Positions 33,437 to 43,798 of a stretch of DNA of 64,000 bases are shown piece after piece. The position numbers were made by a program, and so were the translations under genes. Numbering within the stretch: the first letter of the stretch is position 1; each line of letters opens with the position of its first letter. Source of the DNA: Aphelocoma coerulescens (lineage: Eukaryota > Chordata > Aves > Passeriformes > Corvidae); assembly GCF_041296385.1 (NCBI RefSeq), contig NW_027183513.1, positions 124,001 to 188,000 on the forward strand, in the 5' to 3' direction. The notes below the pieces were generated by a model, which did not search any database, was not told the origin of the DNA, and was given only the letters and a program-made list of their open reading frames with translations.

Positions 33437-34802
33437 TTACGCCATCAGGTCAACGTGGCGGACTGTGATGGCCGCTGTCTGTGTGTCGGGGAGAGCGGGA
33501 GGTGGCAGGGCTGTCCCGTCGGCAGGAGACGATCCCGGGGCTGCGGGAGGCGGGAGGGCCGGCGTGGAGGCGGCGGGAGTATGTTGCGGTGGGGCCATGG
33601 CGAACGGTGGGCCAGTCGGCGGCTGGACCGCGGCGTGCTGCCGCTGGGAGTTTGCAGGCTGGGCTGGTGTGGCTGCCGGCGCGGCGGTGCCAGGAGACGG
33701 GGCTGGAGCAGCGGCAGGCACGGGAGAGGCAGCAGCCATCTGTGTAGGCGCTGCAGCGCCGGCACCAGGTGGCTGGCGGGGCTGGGGCGCTCCGTGTCCC
33801 ACGGACGCGGACGGGACGTTGACCACCACCGGCGCCGTGTCGGTGGCGGCGAGGGGGACCTGGGGGGCTGGAAGAAGGGTCGCCGCCTGGCTTTGCGGGG
33901 GGCCGGCTATGATGGTGGCTACAGCCATAACAGGCGCGGCTAGGGGAGCGGTAGGACCCGTAGGTGGCTGGGGAGCAGCCGCTGGCCCCGCGGGGCTATC
34001 GGCGGGGGGCGGGGCCGCGAAGGCGCTGGCGGACGGGGTGGGAGGAGCGAGGGACGGGGCCGCGAAGACGCTGGAGCCGAGGGCGGGGACCGCGGGAGCC
34101 GGGGCAGCAGGGAGGAACGGGATGGGGGGGGCGGGGATGGGGGGAGCGGTGGAGGGGGTCGTAGGGTCCGGTGGGACAGGGGTGACGGCTGCCAGGACAG
34201 CGGGGGCGGGGGGCGGGGCGGCACGAGTCAGTCGGACCGCGGCTACCGGAGCCGCGAGAGGCGGGACAGCAGGGACTAACGGGACCGTGGGGGTGGAGAT
34301 GACGGGGGCGGTGGGGGGGGGCGGTGGAGTCCGGTGGGGCAGGGGTGACCGGTGCAGGGACCGCGGGGGGGTGGGGCGGGGCGGCACGAGACAGCTGGAC
34401 CGCGGGTACCGGAGCCGTGAGGTCCGGCGGCGGGGCGGGGGCCGTGCCCGGTTGCAGGCTCGCGGCGGCAAGGGGCGGGCTCGCAGCAGGAGCGGGACCC
34501 GGCGAGGTGGCTGCTGCGGGCGGCGCCTTCACAGCAAACAGCTCCACGAGCGCTCTGCAAGCCGGGACCAGCTCCGCGGCAGCCCAATCCCGGCGGGAGA
34601 TATTATTAAAGAGTTTAACCCGAACTGTGTCCCAGAAGTCTCTTGTAAAGACGGCTGAACGGTCAGCATTTGGGAAATTAATCAGAGTCCATTCTAAGAG
34701 GTTTTTTAGCTCCTGTTTAGGTAATTGACTTGGACCGGAGCTTAGTAAGTACTTAAGTTGTTTATAGAGATGTCTGTCATGGGCAGAGTGAGTTTGTCCC
34801 AT
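33437..34802 (-). pseudogene. gag: gag, matrix plus long proline/alanine-rich region, broken (copy 1)
   Basis: The ATG at 34802 begins MGQTHS, a good N-myristoylation signal. About 100 residues resembling a betaretroviral matrix follow, rich in W, L and basic residues. Then comes a very long proline/alanine-rich stretch. A run of nine G at 34313-34321 (plus strand) is where the proline/alanine-rich reading passes from the start frame to the next frame; the start frame itself ends at 33996 after 268 codons with arginine-rich sequence. The second frame stays proline/alanine-rich until a TAA at 33437-33439. Two similar blocks of the RAAPP...VTPxPPD type suggest internal duplication. Two PTAP motifs occur in the second frame and could be late domains or chance. 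Both breaks are in all four copies. Confidence 0.85.
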
Positions 34803-34818
34803 TATTGACCAGTATGAT

Positions 34819-34827
34819 ACTCACCTA
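34819..34827 (-). promoter_or_regulatory. Splice donor upstream of gag
   Basis: The minus strand reads ATCTAG|GTGAGTATC, an almost ideal donor, with the cut between 34825 and 34824. It lies 22 bases before the gag ATG and is well placed to make a spliced env transcript. I could not pick a single convincing acceptor before env. Copies 2-4: 43195-43203, 51571-51579 and 59947-59955. Confidence 0.75.
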
Positions 34828-34926
34828 GATGTCGCAGGGGGCAGGGTCCTTAATCAGAAGTCCGTCGTGGGGGGCTGGCCAGGCTCTCCACACGGCGCTC
34901 AGGACGCTGCTGTCGGGTCCCTCCTC

Positions 34927-35335
34927 AGAGCTCCGGTTTCAGGCGTCGCTTGGCAACGGCTTTCCGTGCTCGGGACCTCGCAGGTGTCTCCACTCAGAGC
35001 TCCAGCGCGGGCGGTGCTGAGCAATACCCGCCTGTGCTCGGGCGCGCGGCTGGATCCCTCCTAAGAGCTCCGGTCTGCACTGCTTAGCAGCGTGTCCGTG
35101 CTCGAGGGGTACCACGGCAAACTTCCTCAAAGAGCTCCAGGTAACCGCTGCGCAGCAGTGGCCGTCTGTGCTCGAGGACTGCCAGGCAATTTCCTCCCTC
35201 CGAGAGCTCCAGGTAATTGCTACGAAGTAACGGCTCCCCGTGCTCGAGGGCTGCCTCAGCAGAGTTATAGAGCTCCGGCTTTTACGCTGCGCAGCAACGG
35301 TATGCCGTGCTCACGACACGTTCCAGGTGGCTATA
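34927..35335 (-). repeat. Six ~68-bp tandem repeats in the viral leader
   Basis: Each repeat begins with agagctcc on the plus strand, at 34927, 34996, 35064, 35131, 35203 and 35269, giving spacings of 69, 68, 67, 72 and 66 bases. Each also has a gtgctcg element and GC-rich palindromes (GAGCTC, CTCGAG and, at 35147-35156 and 35286-35295, GCTGCGCAGC). The repeats are diverged from each other and so older than the insertion. Retroviral leaders hold dimerisation and packaging elements, so repeated palindromes here may have that role; this is inference. Confidence 0.85.
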
Positions 35336-35401
35336 ACTGGTCTTTTAGTTACCGTCCATGGCGAAGTCTCTCACAGGTGGAAGAAGCTGAATCAGGCCTT
35401 C

Positions 35402-35419
35402 ACTCACGTTTGGGCGCCA
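35402..35419 (-). promoter_or_regulatory. Primer binding site, tRNA-Lys-like
   Basis: On the minus strand TGGCGCCCAAACGTGAGT follows the 5' LTR after three bases (AAC). The first ten bases fit the lysine tRNAs used by many class II retroviruses; the rest fits the Lys(CUU) type only with one extra A and a mismatch. Copies 2-4: 43778-43795, 52154-52171 and 60530-60547. Confidence 0.78.
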
Positions 35420-35422
35420 GTT

Positions 35423-36254
35423 TGTCGAAATTGATGGCGATGATGGTGATGAGGGTGTGGGTTCGGTCGGGCCCGGCTGGAGATGGACGGCGACGAGAGA
35501 TCTCTATAAGCAGGTCTTTGGAGCATGCAGTTTATTGCAGAGGGCGTGGGTACAGGGGCACTGCTTAGAGCTGCCAGCTGCAGCTCCAAGCAGGCCCAAG
35601 GTGTAAGAGAGGGAGAGAGAGTGAGCGAGAGAGCTAGAGCAAGAGGCTGAGAGCTAAGAGTGTAAAGAGCAAGAGAGACAAACTAAGAGGAGAGCTGAAT
35701 TAAGAGGAAGAAGAAGAGCAAGAGAGTTACTAAGAGAGCTACTAAGAGGAGAAGAGCATTACTAAGAGAGCTACTAAGAGAGTTACTAAGAGCGTTACTA
35801 AGAGGAGAAGAGCATTACTAAGAGGAGAGGAGTTAAGAGAGCGAGGAGCTTGTTACAATACAATAAATCATCTTCTGTAGTGAATATTCTAATTCTCAGT
35901 AGCCAATCTAATACAAGGTACAAATCCTATAGCATTTACATACAGCCTATAAGAGTTCTTACATTACCATAGAGTGTTACATTTTAACTTCTAAAAACTA
36001 CTCTTTGGACCCCTTCTGCTGAGCTAGTAGGGTCTGCTCTGACCCTTGGACCTGTCTGCAAGCAGAGGGTATTGTTCAATCAAGAGGGGATTACCTTCAG
36101 CCGGCTATACCATTGTTTTCCAGTTGTTCAGTAACTAAGACTCTATATCTCAAAGATGGCCTTCATTTCGATGTCGCTCACAGTTTTCATATTCCCAGAA
36201 TCTTTTGTTAGGCAATCATATTTATAAGGCTTTCCTGTTTCATCTTCCCCAACA
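35423..36254 (-). repeat. 5' LTR of provirus copy 1 (832 bp)
   Basis: It would drive minus-strand transcription through gag and env and on into the lower-numbered satellite. The 112 bases at its U3 end (36143-36254) repeat the env tail out of context; with the adjoining satellite they make a chance chimeric frame. Confidence 0.94.
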
Positions 36255-36259
36255 ACAAA
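36255..36259. repeat. Target site duplication ACAAA, right of provirus copy 1
   Basis: The LTR ends ccccaaca and is followed by acaaaggctc, which resumes the satellite. The same pair of junctions flanks copies 2-4. Confidence 0.92.
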
Positions 36260-38527
36260 GGCTCTCCTGGGAGCCACGGGTCACAAAGCACCGTGGGCTC
36301 TGTGCAGCCCCGCTGTGTCACAATGGCCGCTGGCTTCCACGAGCCCCCGCAGTGTCCCAGTGGGCCCCGTGGCTTTAGGAGTGGGTGGCTGGGAGTTGGT
36401 GCCAGCGGCTGGGGGAGCAGCAGCAGGGACTGTGTGTGGACAGTGCCATGGCCACTTGTGTGGCCACTGGTGTCTCTGTGCCAGGCACAGCCGTGGTGTG
36501 TAACACCGGCTCTGGGTCCTTTGGCTGTGCAGGTGGCAGTCACGGCCTGGAGCAGGGCTGCTCCCGGGGGACAGCCTGGGGCAGGAGGCTGCTGGAGATT
36601 CATTCCCCACACTCCTTGTCATGAGGTGCTCAGAGTGATTGGAAAGGCTGTTGGCAGCAGGCAGTTCTCTGGGTTCAAGCTGTGGAGCTGTCAGCGGGAA
36701 TGCAAAGGCCAAGCTGGTGAGCCTTTTGTCCTGGTGCCTTTAGTGTGTGAGCAGTCCCTGGTGCCGTTGTCTTTGGATCCTGAGTGTGGGAGAGGCAAGG
36801 CTTAGGATGGTGCGTAGAGCTGAGAAGGAAAGTGCCGAGAGCAGCGTGTGTGCTGCTGCTTTGAGGGGTGCAGTTGAAGTTGTAGGCAGCAAGAGCTTTC
36901 TCAGCTGGCCCTTTTGTGAGCTCTGCTTTTGCCAGATGACTTCCATCTTACCCTCTTACCATCTTAGCCTCTCATTTTTGCATATCCCAAACCCCCTTCC
37001 AAACATCCAGCAGCTGCTTGTAAAGAAGAAGTCCTAGAACAAAAAGCCAGTGCTGCCTTTCATAGCCCCTTTGCTGTCTATGAAGTAGAGGAAAGAAGCT
37101 AGTGAGACGCACTTTCTTTCTCAACTCCATAGAGCGCATCCTTCTCTCAAGGTGGCAGAGTCCTTGGCGGAAGTGAAGCATCTGCAGCTGCAGTTCAGAC
37201 TGAGAGATGTGCCAGGACAGGAAACATTTGCTGACCTTCCCTGTTCCCTGTGCAACATGATTCTCGCATCCCAGTCACTTTCACATACCTTCGGTATCCC
37301 TGAGTCCAAGCAGCTAAAGCTCACAGAGACAGAAGTGTCAGGAAGGAAAACGTTCCAAAAGCACCCCCTTCTCTTATCAGCATATAAATTGTGCACAACA
37401 GGCTGCGGCACCGAACCTTCCTTCTCAGATAGACATGCCATCACACTTTTCACTCTTGCAGCTCGGTTGAAAAGCTCCAGCAGCTGCTCCCGCAATAGCA
37501 AAAGGTTCTAGAAGTGAAAGCCAGTTTGGGGCTGCACCTTCTCCTTGCCGCATGTAAGCCACACCAAACTCCCTGATGCACTCTGTCCTCCCCTTCTCAA
37601 AGGAGTAGACGGTGGCATCAGGACACACCTGTGTCCCAGCAGCTGGGTGCCCAGCCGGGAGCAGGAGCAGGGCTGGGGCTGCTCCCAAAGTTGCCCCGCC
37701 CCAATGCCAGAGCCGGACATATGCTGAGGGGGGGCTGGATCAGGCTTTATTGTCCAGCTGCATGCCAGGAGTGAGCACAAAATCTACCTGCATTCTCTGC
37801 AGCATGCCATCCTGGAGCAGAGCCATTGCCAAAGGAAGCCGTGAGCCCGTGCCAAGCCAGTGCCGGAGTGGGATCCTAGCAGCACCTGTGGAAGCCGGGA
37901 GAGAGGAGCCCACCTGGAGCAGGTTCGTGCAGGATTAATCATCCCGTGGCTTCCCACCAGGGTCCTGTTGCTTCCAAAAGGCCCCACAGTGTCACTGTGG
38001 CCCCTCGGTTCCACCAGGTTCCATAGCGTCACTGTGGTGCCCAGGGTTCCGTCAGCTTCGCCAGCATCCCCACGGTCTGCAGAGCTCCCCGAGCTTCTGT
38101 GGTGTCACAGTGGAGGCAGGGTTGCATCAGGTTCCATAGCATCAGCACGGTCTCCAGGGCTCCCAGAGGTTCTGTGGTGTCACAGTGGAGGCAGGGTTGC
38201 ATCAGGTTCCATAGCATCACCACAGTCTCCAGGGCTCCCTGAGCTTCTGTGGTGTCACAGTGGAGGCAGGGTTGCATCAGGTTCCATAGCATCAGCACGG
38301 TCTCCAGGGCTCCCAGAGGTTCTGTGGTGTCACAGAGGAGGCAGGGTTGCATCAGGTTCCATAGCATCACCACGGTCTCCAGGGCTCCAAGAGCTTCTGT
38401 GGTGTCACAGAGGAGGCAGGGTTGCATCAGGTTCAATAGCATCAGCACGGTCTCCAGGGCTCCCCTGAGCTTCTGTGGTGGTGTCACAGAGGAGCCAGGC
38501 TTCCTTGTAGTTCCCCAGCATCACAAA

Positions 38528-39359
38528 TGTCGAAATTGATGGCGATGATGGTGATGAGGGTGTGGGTTCGGTCGGGCCCGGCTGGAGATGGACGGCGACG
38601 AGAGATCTCTATAAGCAGGTCTTTGGAGCATGCAGTTTATTGCAGAGGGCGTGGGTACAGGGGCACTGCTTAGAGCTGCCAGCTGCAGCTCCAAGCAGGC
38701 CCAAGGTGTAAGAGAGGGAGAGAGAGTGAGCGAGAGAGCTAGAGCAAGAGGCTGAGAGCTAAGAGTGTAAAGAGCAAGAGAGACAAACTAAGAGGAGAGC
38801 TGAATTAAGAGGAAGAAGAAGAGCAAGAGAGTTACTAAGAGAGCTACTAAGAGGAGAAGAGCATTACTAAGAGAGCTACTAAGAGAGTTACTAAGAGCGT
38901 TACTAAGAGGAGAAGAGCATTACTAAGAGGAGAGGAGTTAAGAGAGCGAGGAGCTTGTTACAATACAATAAATCATCTTCTGTAGTGAATATTCTAATTC
39001 TCAGTAGCCAATCTAATACAAGGTACAAATCCTATAGCATTTACATACAGCCTATAAGAGTTCTTACATTACCATAGAGTGTTACATTTTAACTTCTAAA
39101 AACTACTCTTTGGACCCCTTCTGCTGAGCTAGTAGGGTCTGCTCTGACCCTTGGACCTGTCTGCAAGCAGAGGGTATTGTTCAATCAAGAGGGGATTACC
39201 TTCAGCCGGCTATACCATTGTTTTCCAGTTGTTCAGTAACTAAGACTCTATATCTCAAAGATGGCCTTCATTTCGATGTCGCTCACAGTTTTCATATTCC
39301 CAGAATCTTTTGTTAGGCAATCATATTTATAAGGCTTTCCTGTTTCATCTTCCCCAACA
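38528..39359 (-). repeat. 3' LTR of provirus copy 2
   Basis: 832 bp, with the env end in U3 and AATAAA at 38636-38641. Confidence 0.94.
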
Positions 39360-40606
39360 TCTCCCCCGTTCTGATGAACAACTAAGATATTAGATACAGT
39401 CCTACTCGTTATTTTTTGCACACACTGAAGCATACAAGGTACTGCTACTAAAACTATAATTATTACTACTAGAATAATCAAGCCTATTTTACAGAGTTCC
39501 CTTAGCCAAGGTGCAAAGCTCCAATCATCAAACAAACTGTCCAGCCAAGACGGGTCATCTGTTCTAATTTGGTTAGCTAGATCCTTTAGGTTTTGTAGCT
39601 GTTTGTGAATGGAAACAGAATGATCGGATAAGTTCATACAGCATAATCCTTCAAAATCTTCACAGCCGTGCCCATGTGCTAATAAAAGATAATCAACGGC
39701 AGCTCTATTTTGTAAAGTGGCATGTCTGACTGCCTCTTCATCGGTTAACAGATCACTGATCATAGTAGAGGTGGCATTTACCTCCTTGCTGAGCCAACAT
39801 CCCAACTTGTTTAACTGTTTTAAAGCAATTGAGGAGCTTAACTGAGGTAGAAAAATGCTTGCAACAATTGATTTTCCAGAGTTCCAAGGGTGGAAGTCAC
39901 TATCACAGTCACTATCGTACTGATGTCCCCAGGAAGATCTGATCTTTCTGCTTTTCTTTTTGATTACCTCTTTGACACTGGGAGCAATAATTGTAAGTTG
40001 TCCCAGAGCACAAGGGCCACCATCTATTTTTGAAGGTATACCTTGCCAGGCCCTGTCTCCACAGATGAGCCAAATTCCTCTGGGGAATCGAATAGGAAGT
40101 TTGCTAAAACGATCTGCATGAGGTTCGTCATATATAAGAAGCTTAACTTGACTACACCAAGAAGTTACATTGCTATAAGCTGGGTGATATGGGGTAACAT
40201 TTAAATGGGGACCGTTTTCTCCTTGAAAGTGAAAGAAATAGCAGGTATCCATAGTTAACGAACCTAGGATTTCTAGCTCTTGAAGGTCAGATTTATCAAT
40301 TTTAGAATTATCAATATAAGTTTGGTGTCTATGGCTGGGAGTTGGAGATACATGATGATCGTCATATGGCCAATACTTATCAAGAGTAATATTATCAAAA
40401 CCTTCTGGAAGAGGTACTCCAACTAAACAGGTTGAAAAAGGTTTGTCAGGGCTTGTGTCAGATAGACAGATGGTATCGGAGCCTGCGGATTTGGCTAAAG
40501 CAACCCAGACATTTGTCTTTGGTTGATTCACAGGTAAAGCTTCACTACAAAAACTAAAACAAAAGAATAAAAGCAACATGCACGCGCGCAAATGAGAAAA
40601 CTCCAT
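39248..40606 (-). CDS. env: Envelope glycoprotein, intact (copy 2)
   Basis: The translated product is identical to that of copy 1: 452 codons, signal peptide, RKIR cleavage site, CX6CC motif, membrane segment and a tail ending in U3. Identity among copies reflects recent amplification and is not by itself evidence of selection. Confidence 0.93.
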   Translation of the reverse strand: MEFSHLRACMLLLFFCFSFCSEALPVNQPKTNVWVALAKSAGSDTICLSDTSPDKPFSTCLVGVPLPEGFDNITLDKYWPYDDHHVSPTPSHRHQTYIDNSKIDKSDLQELEILGSLTMDTCYFFHFQGENGPHLNVTPYHPAYSNVTSWCSQVKLLIYDEPHADRFSKLPIRFPRGIWLICGDRAWQGIPSKIDGGPCALGQLTIIAPSVKEVIKKKSRKIRSSWGHQYDSDCDSDFHPWNSGKSIVASIFLPQLSSSIALKQLNKLGCWLSKEVNATSTMISDLLTDEEAVRHATLQNRAAVDYLLLAHGHGCEDFEGLCCMNLSDHSVSIHKQLQNLKDLANQIRTDDPSWLDSLFDDWSFAPWLRELCKIGLIILVVIIIVLVAVPCMLQCVQKITSRTVSNILVVHQNGGDVGEDETGKPYKYDCLTKDSGNMKTVSDIEMKAIFEI

Positions 40607-40660
40607 TCTTTTCTTGAGCTGTTTTTGGCAGATCACTTTCTTCTGGTGATTCTGCGCAGT

Positions 40661-41812
40661 TCAGGTCTGGGTGCTTGCTTCCTGGCTTCCACTTGCAGAG
40701 TCACTGGCTGGTGTGGTGGCATCAGCAGGCTTTGATGCGAGGTATGGCTTCACGTTTTTTGCTGGAACCCACTTGATTCCTTCACCTGTGGAAACACATG
40801 CAAACCCCTTCCCCCACATTATAAGATTGTATGGTCCTTCTATTTTTCCTGAGTCTAGATTTTTAATCAAAACTGGGGGGCGCTCTTTCAGTTTTGCTTT
40901 TTTGTTGTTCAAAAAATGTCTATAAATGGGGGGATCAGGCTCTTCTGCAGAGCTATTCAAAAAATTGTAAACATACAAAGCCTTGTTCAACCTCCTTTGA
41001 GGTGTATCCTGGACTTCTCCCCCTCTCTGTTGATCTAAAATGCGTTTTAGGGTTTGATGTGTTCTTTTTAGGGTACTTTTTAGCAGTTGTTTAAGATACG
41101 GTGAGCAAATACCACTATCTCTTACAGCCCTTCTTAGTTCTTTAATTTCGTGAGTGGGGATGGGAACCCACGTTTTGGGACTGTCAGGCTGTTGGCTAGC
41201 TATCACAGGCTTAGCTAATAGACTTTCATCTTTACAGCTTTGGAGTCTTATTTCATGCCAATCTGTTAATTGAGAATAATCTGAGCACTTTGGAGGATTT
41301 TTTGATTCAGAAAGTAGCGCTAACAAACTCTCAGAACTCGTTTTCTCCTTATGGGTTGCAAGATCCCAGCCGCTCGCTGGCGGGACTCTGGGGCTCATTG
41401 CAAACAAATCTGGCTGCTTTTCAGGGTTTCCTGGTGTTAGATTTAAAGCATCAGCTCGGGCAGAGCGGCTCTCCGTCTTCCCTGCCACTGGAGCTGCACC
41501 ACTGCCCTCCGTTCCCCCCCTGTTTGCGGCTTGTGAGGCGAGGCTGAGCTGCGCGGAGGGATGTTGCTGGGCGGCGGTAGCCGAGGGATACAGCTGTGCG
41601 GTGCCGGAGGGCCCCGGCGGGGGCGGCGATGGCACTGCCGATCTCCGCGGTGGCGGGCGAGGAGGCGGGGGGGCCGCGAGCAACCGGCTCCGCGGCAGCG
41701 GGCGAGGGGGTGCGGGTGGCTCTATTGAAGGCGAGGTGAAAGCCGTGGGGGGCGGTGGCGGAGCTAGTTCCGTGAGCAGTGCTGTGGTTGGAGAAGTGTG
41801 AGCGTGCGTGGG
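40661..41812 (-). pseudogene. Capsid-integrase fusion remnant (copy 2)
   Basis: The same in-frame deletion junction as copy 1, at about 41064-41083, with the 8-bp ctttttag direct repeat. It has no protease, reverse transcriptase or integrase core. Confidence 0.88.
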
Positions 41813-43178
41813 TTACGCCATCAGGTCAACGTGGCGGACTGTGATGGCCGCTGTCTGTGTGTCGGGGAGAGCGGGAGGTGGCAGGGCTGTCCCGTCGGCA
41901 GGAGACGATCCCGGGGCTGCGGGAGGCGGGAGGGCCGGCGTGGAGGCGGCGGGAGTATGTTGCGGTGGGGCCATGGCGAACGGTGGGCCAGTCGGCGGCT
42001 GGACCGCGGCGTGCTGCCGCTGGGAGTTTGCAGGCTGGGCTGGTGTGGCTGCCGGCGCGGCGGTGCCAGGAGACGGGGCTGGAGCAGCGGCAGGCACGGG
42101 AGAGGCAGCAGCCATCTGTGTAGGCGCTGCAGCGCCGGCACCAGGTGGCTGGCGGGGCTGGGGCGCTCCGTGTCCCACGGACGCGGACGGGACGTTGACC
42201 ACCACCGGCGCCGTGTCGGTGGCGGCGAGGGGGACCTGGGGGGCTGGAAGAAGGGTCGCCGCCTGGCTTTGCGGGGGGCCGGCTATGATGGTGGCTACAG
42301 CCATAACAGGCGCGGCTAGGGGAGCGGTAGGACCCGTAGGTGGCTGGGGAGCAGCCGCTGGCCCCGCGGGGCTATCGGCGGGGGGCGGGGCCGCGAAGGC
42401 GCTGGCGGACGGGGTGGGAGGAGCGAGGGACGGGGCCGCGAAGACGCTGGAGCCGAGGGCGGGGACCGCGGGAGCCGGGGCAGCAGGGAGGAACGGGATG
42501 GGGGGGGCGGGGATGGGGGGAGCGGTGGAGGGGGTCGTAGGGTCCGGTGGGACAGGGGTGACGGCTGCCAGGACAGCGGGGGCGGGGGGCGGGGCGGCAC
42601 GAGTCAGTCGGACCGCGGCTACCGGAGCCGCGAGAGGCGGGACAGCAGGGACTAACGGGACCGTGGGGGTGGAGATGACGGGGGCGGTGGGGGGGGGCGG
42701 TGGAGTCCGGTGGGGCAGGGGTGACCGGTGCAGGGACCGCGGGGGGGTGGGGCGGGGCGGCACGAGACAGCTGGACCGCGGGTACTGGAGCCGTGAGGTC
42801 CGGCGGCGGGGCGGGGGCCGTGCCCGGTTGCAGGCTCGCGGCGGCAAGGGGCGGGCTCGCAGCAGGAGCGGGACCCGGCGAGGTGGCTGCTGCGGGCGGC
42901 GCCTTCACAGCAAACAGCTCCACGAGCGCTCTGCAAGCCGGGACCAGCTCCGCGGCAGCCCAATCCCGGCGGGAGATATTATTAAAGAGTTTAACCCGAA
43001 CTGTGTCCCAGAAGTCTCTTGTAAAGACGGCTGAACGGTCAGCATTTGGGAAATTAATCAGAGTCCATTCTAAGAGGTTTTTTAGCTCCTGTTTAGGTAA
43101 TTGACTTGGACCGGAGCTTAGTAAGTACTTAAGTTGTTTATAGAGATGTCTGTCATGGGCAGAGTGAGTTTGTCCCAT
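41813..43178 (-). pseudogene. gag: gag, broken (copy 2)
   Basis: ATG at 43178; frame change at the run of nine G (42689-42697); TAA at 41813-41815. The T at 42786 lies in the proline/alanine-rich part and is silent or missense depending on frame. Confidence 0.85.
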
Positions 43179-43302
43179 TATTGACCAGTATGATACTCAC
43201 CTAGATGTCGCAGGGGGCAGGGTCCTTAATCAGAAGTCCGTCGTGGGGGGCTGGCCAGGCTCTCCACACGGCGCTCAGGACGCTGCTGTCGGGTCCCTCC
43301 TC

Positions 43303-43711
43303 AGAGCTCCGGTTTCAGGCGTCGCTTGGCAACGGCTTTCCGTGCTCGGGACCTCGCAGGTGTCTCCACTCAGAGCTCCAGCGCGGGCGGTGCTGAGCAA
43401 TACCCGCCTGTGCTCGGGCGCGCGGCTGGATCCCTCCTAAGAGCTCCGGTCTGCACTGCTTAGCAGCGTGTCCGTGCTCGAGGGGTACCACGGCAAACTT
43501 CCTCAAAGAGCTCCAGGTAACCGCTGCGCAGCAGTGGCCGTCTGTGCTCGAGGACTGCCAGGCAATTTCCTCCCTCCGAGAGCTCCAGGTAATTGCTACG
43601 AAGTAACGGCTCCCCGTGCTCGAGGGCTGCCTCAGCAGAGTTATAGAGCTCCGGCTTTTACGCTGCGCAGCAACGGTATGCCGTGCTCACGACACGTTCC
43701 AGGTGGCTATA
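43303..43711 (-). repeat. Leader tandem repeats (copy 2)
   Basis: Six ~68-bp repeats as in copy 1, with no difference seen. Confidence 0.83.
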
Positions 43712-43798
43712 ACTGGTCTTTTAGTTACCGTCCATGGCGAAGTCTCTCACAGGTGGAAGAAGCTGAATCAGGCCTTCACTCACGTTTGGGCGCCAGTT

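Larger units (their letters stand above)
34803..35401 (-). other. 5' leader between primer site and gag
   Basis: About 600 bases without a convincing reading frame on the sense strand. It holds the six tandem repeats and the splice donor. Short open frames on the plus strand are antisense and I do not support them. Confidence 0.8.
30152..36254 (-). mobile_element. Endogenous retrovirus copy 1, minus strand, defective
   Basis: This 6,103-bp provirus has two 832-bp LTRs starting TG and ending CA, flanked by the 5-bp duplication ACAAA. In transcription order it holds the 5' LTR, a lysine-type primer site, a leader with tandem repeats, a splice donor, gag matrix, a proline/alanine-rich Gag region, a capsid-integrase fusion, env, a polypurine tract and the 3' LTR. 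Most of capsid, nucleocapsid, protease, reverse transcriptase, RNase H and the integrase core are missing, so it cannot replicate by itself. The backbone looks class II (betaretrovirus-like), while env is of the ASLV type, suggesting a recombinant lineage. The two LTRs look identical by eye, so insertion was recent. Confidence 0.95.
28960..37329. repeat. Composite unit 14: satellite plus provirus copy 1 (8,370 bp)
   Basis: Satellite parts are 28960-30151 and 36255-37329, separated by the provirus. The 75-bp array (five copies) is at 29726-30100. A private 6-bp deletion near 29292 removes one of two adjacent gagcag/gagcaggagcag steps, which makes this unit 6 bp shorter than units 15-17. Another private change, gtagtccccc for gtagttcccc, lies just left of the insertion. 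These marks identify it as the edge copy of the composite block. Confidence 0.95.

Noticed and set aside
33432..34658. A 408-codon plus-strand frame rich in G and A
   Set aside because: It is the antisense of the GC-rich proline/alanine-rich Gag region; frames opposite GC-rich coding sequence are often open. There is no domain.
36208..36612. 134-codon frame joining env-tail sequence of the 5' LTR to satellite
   Set aside because: It runs from satellite into the LTR in an env-unrelated frame; it is a chance product of the insertion junction.
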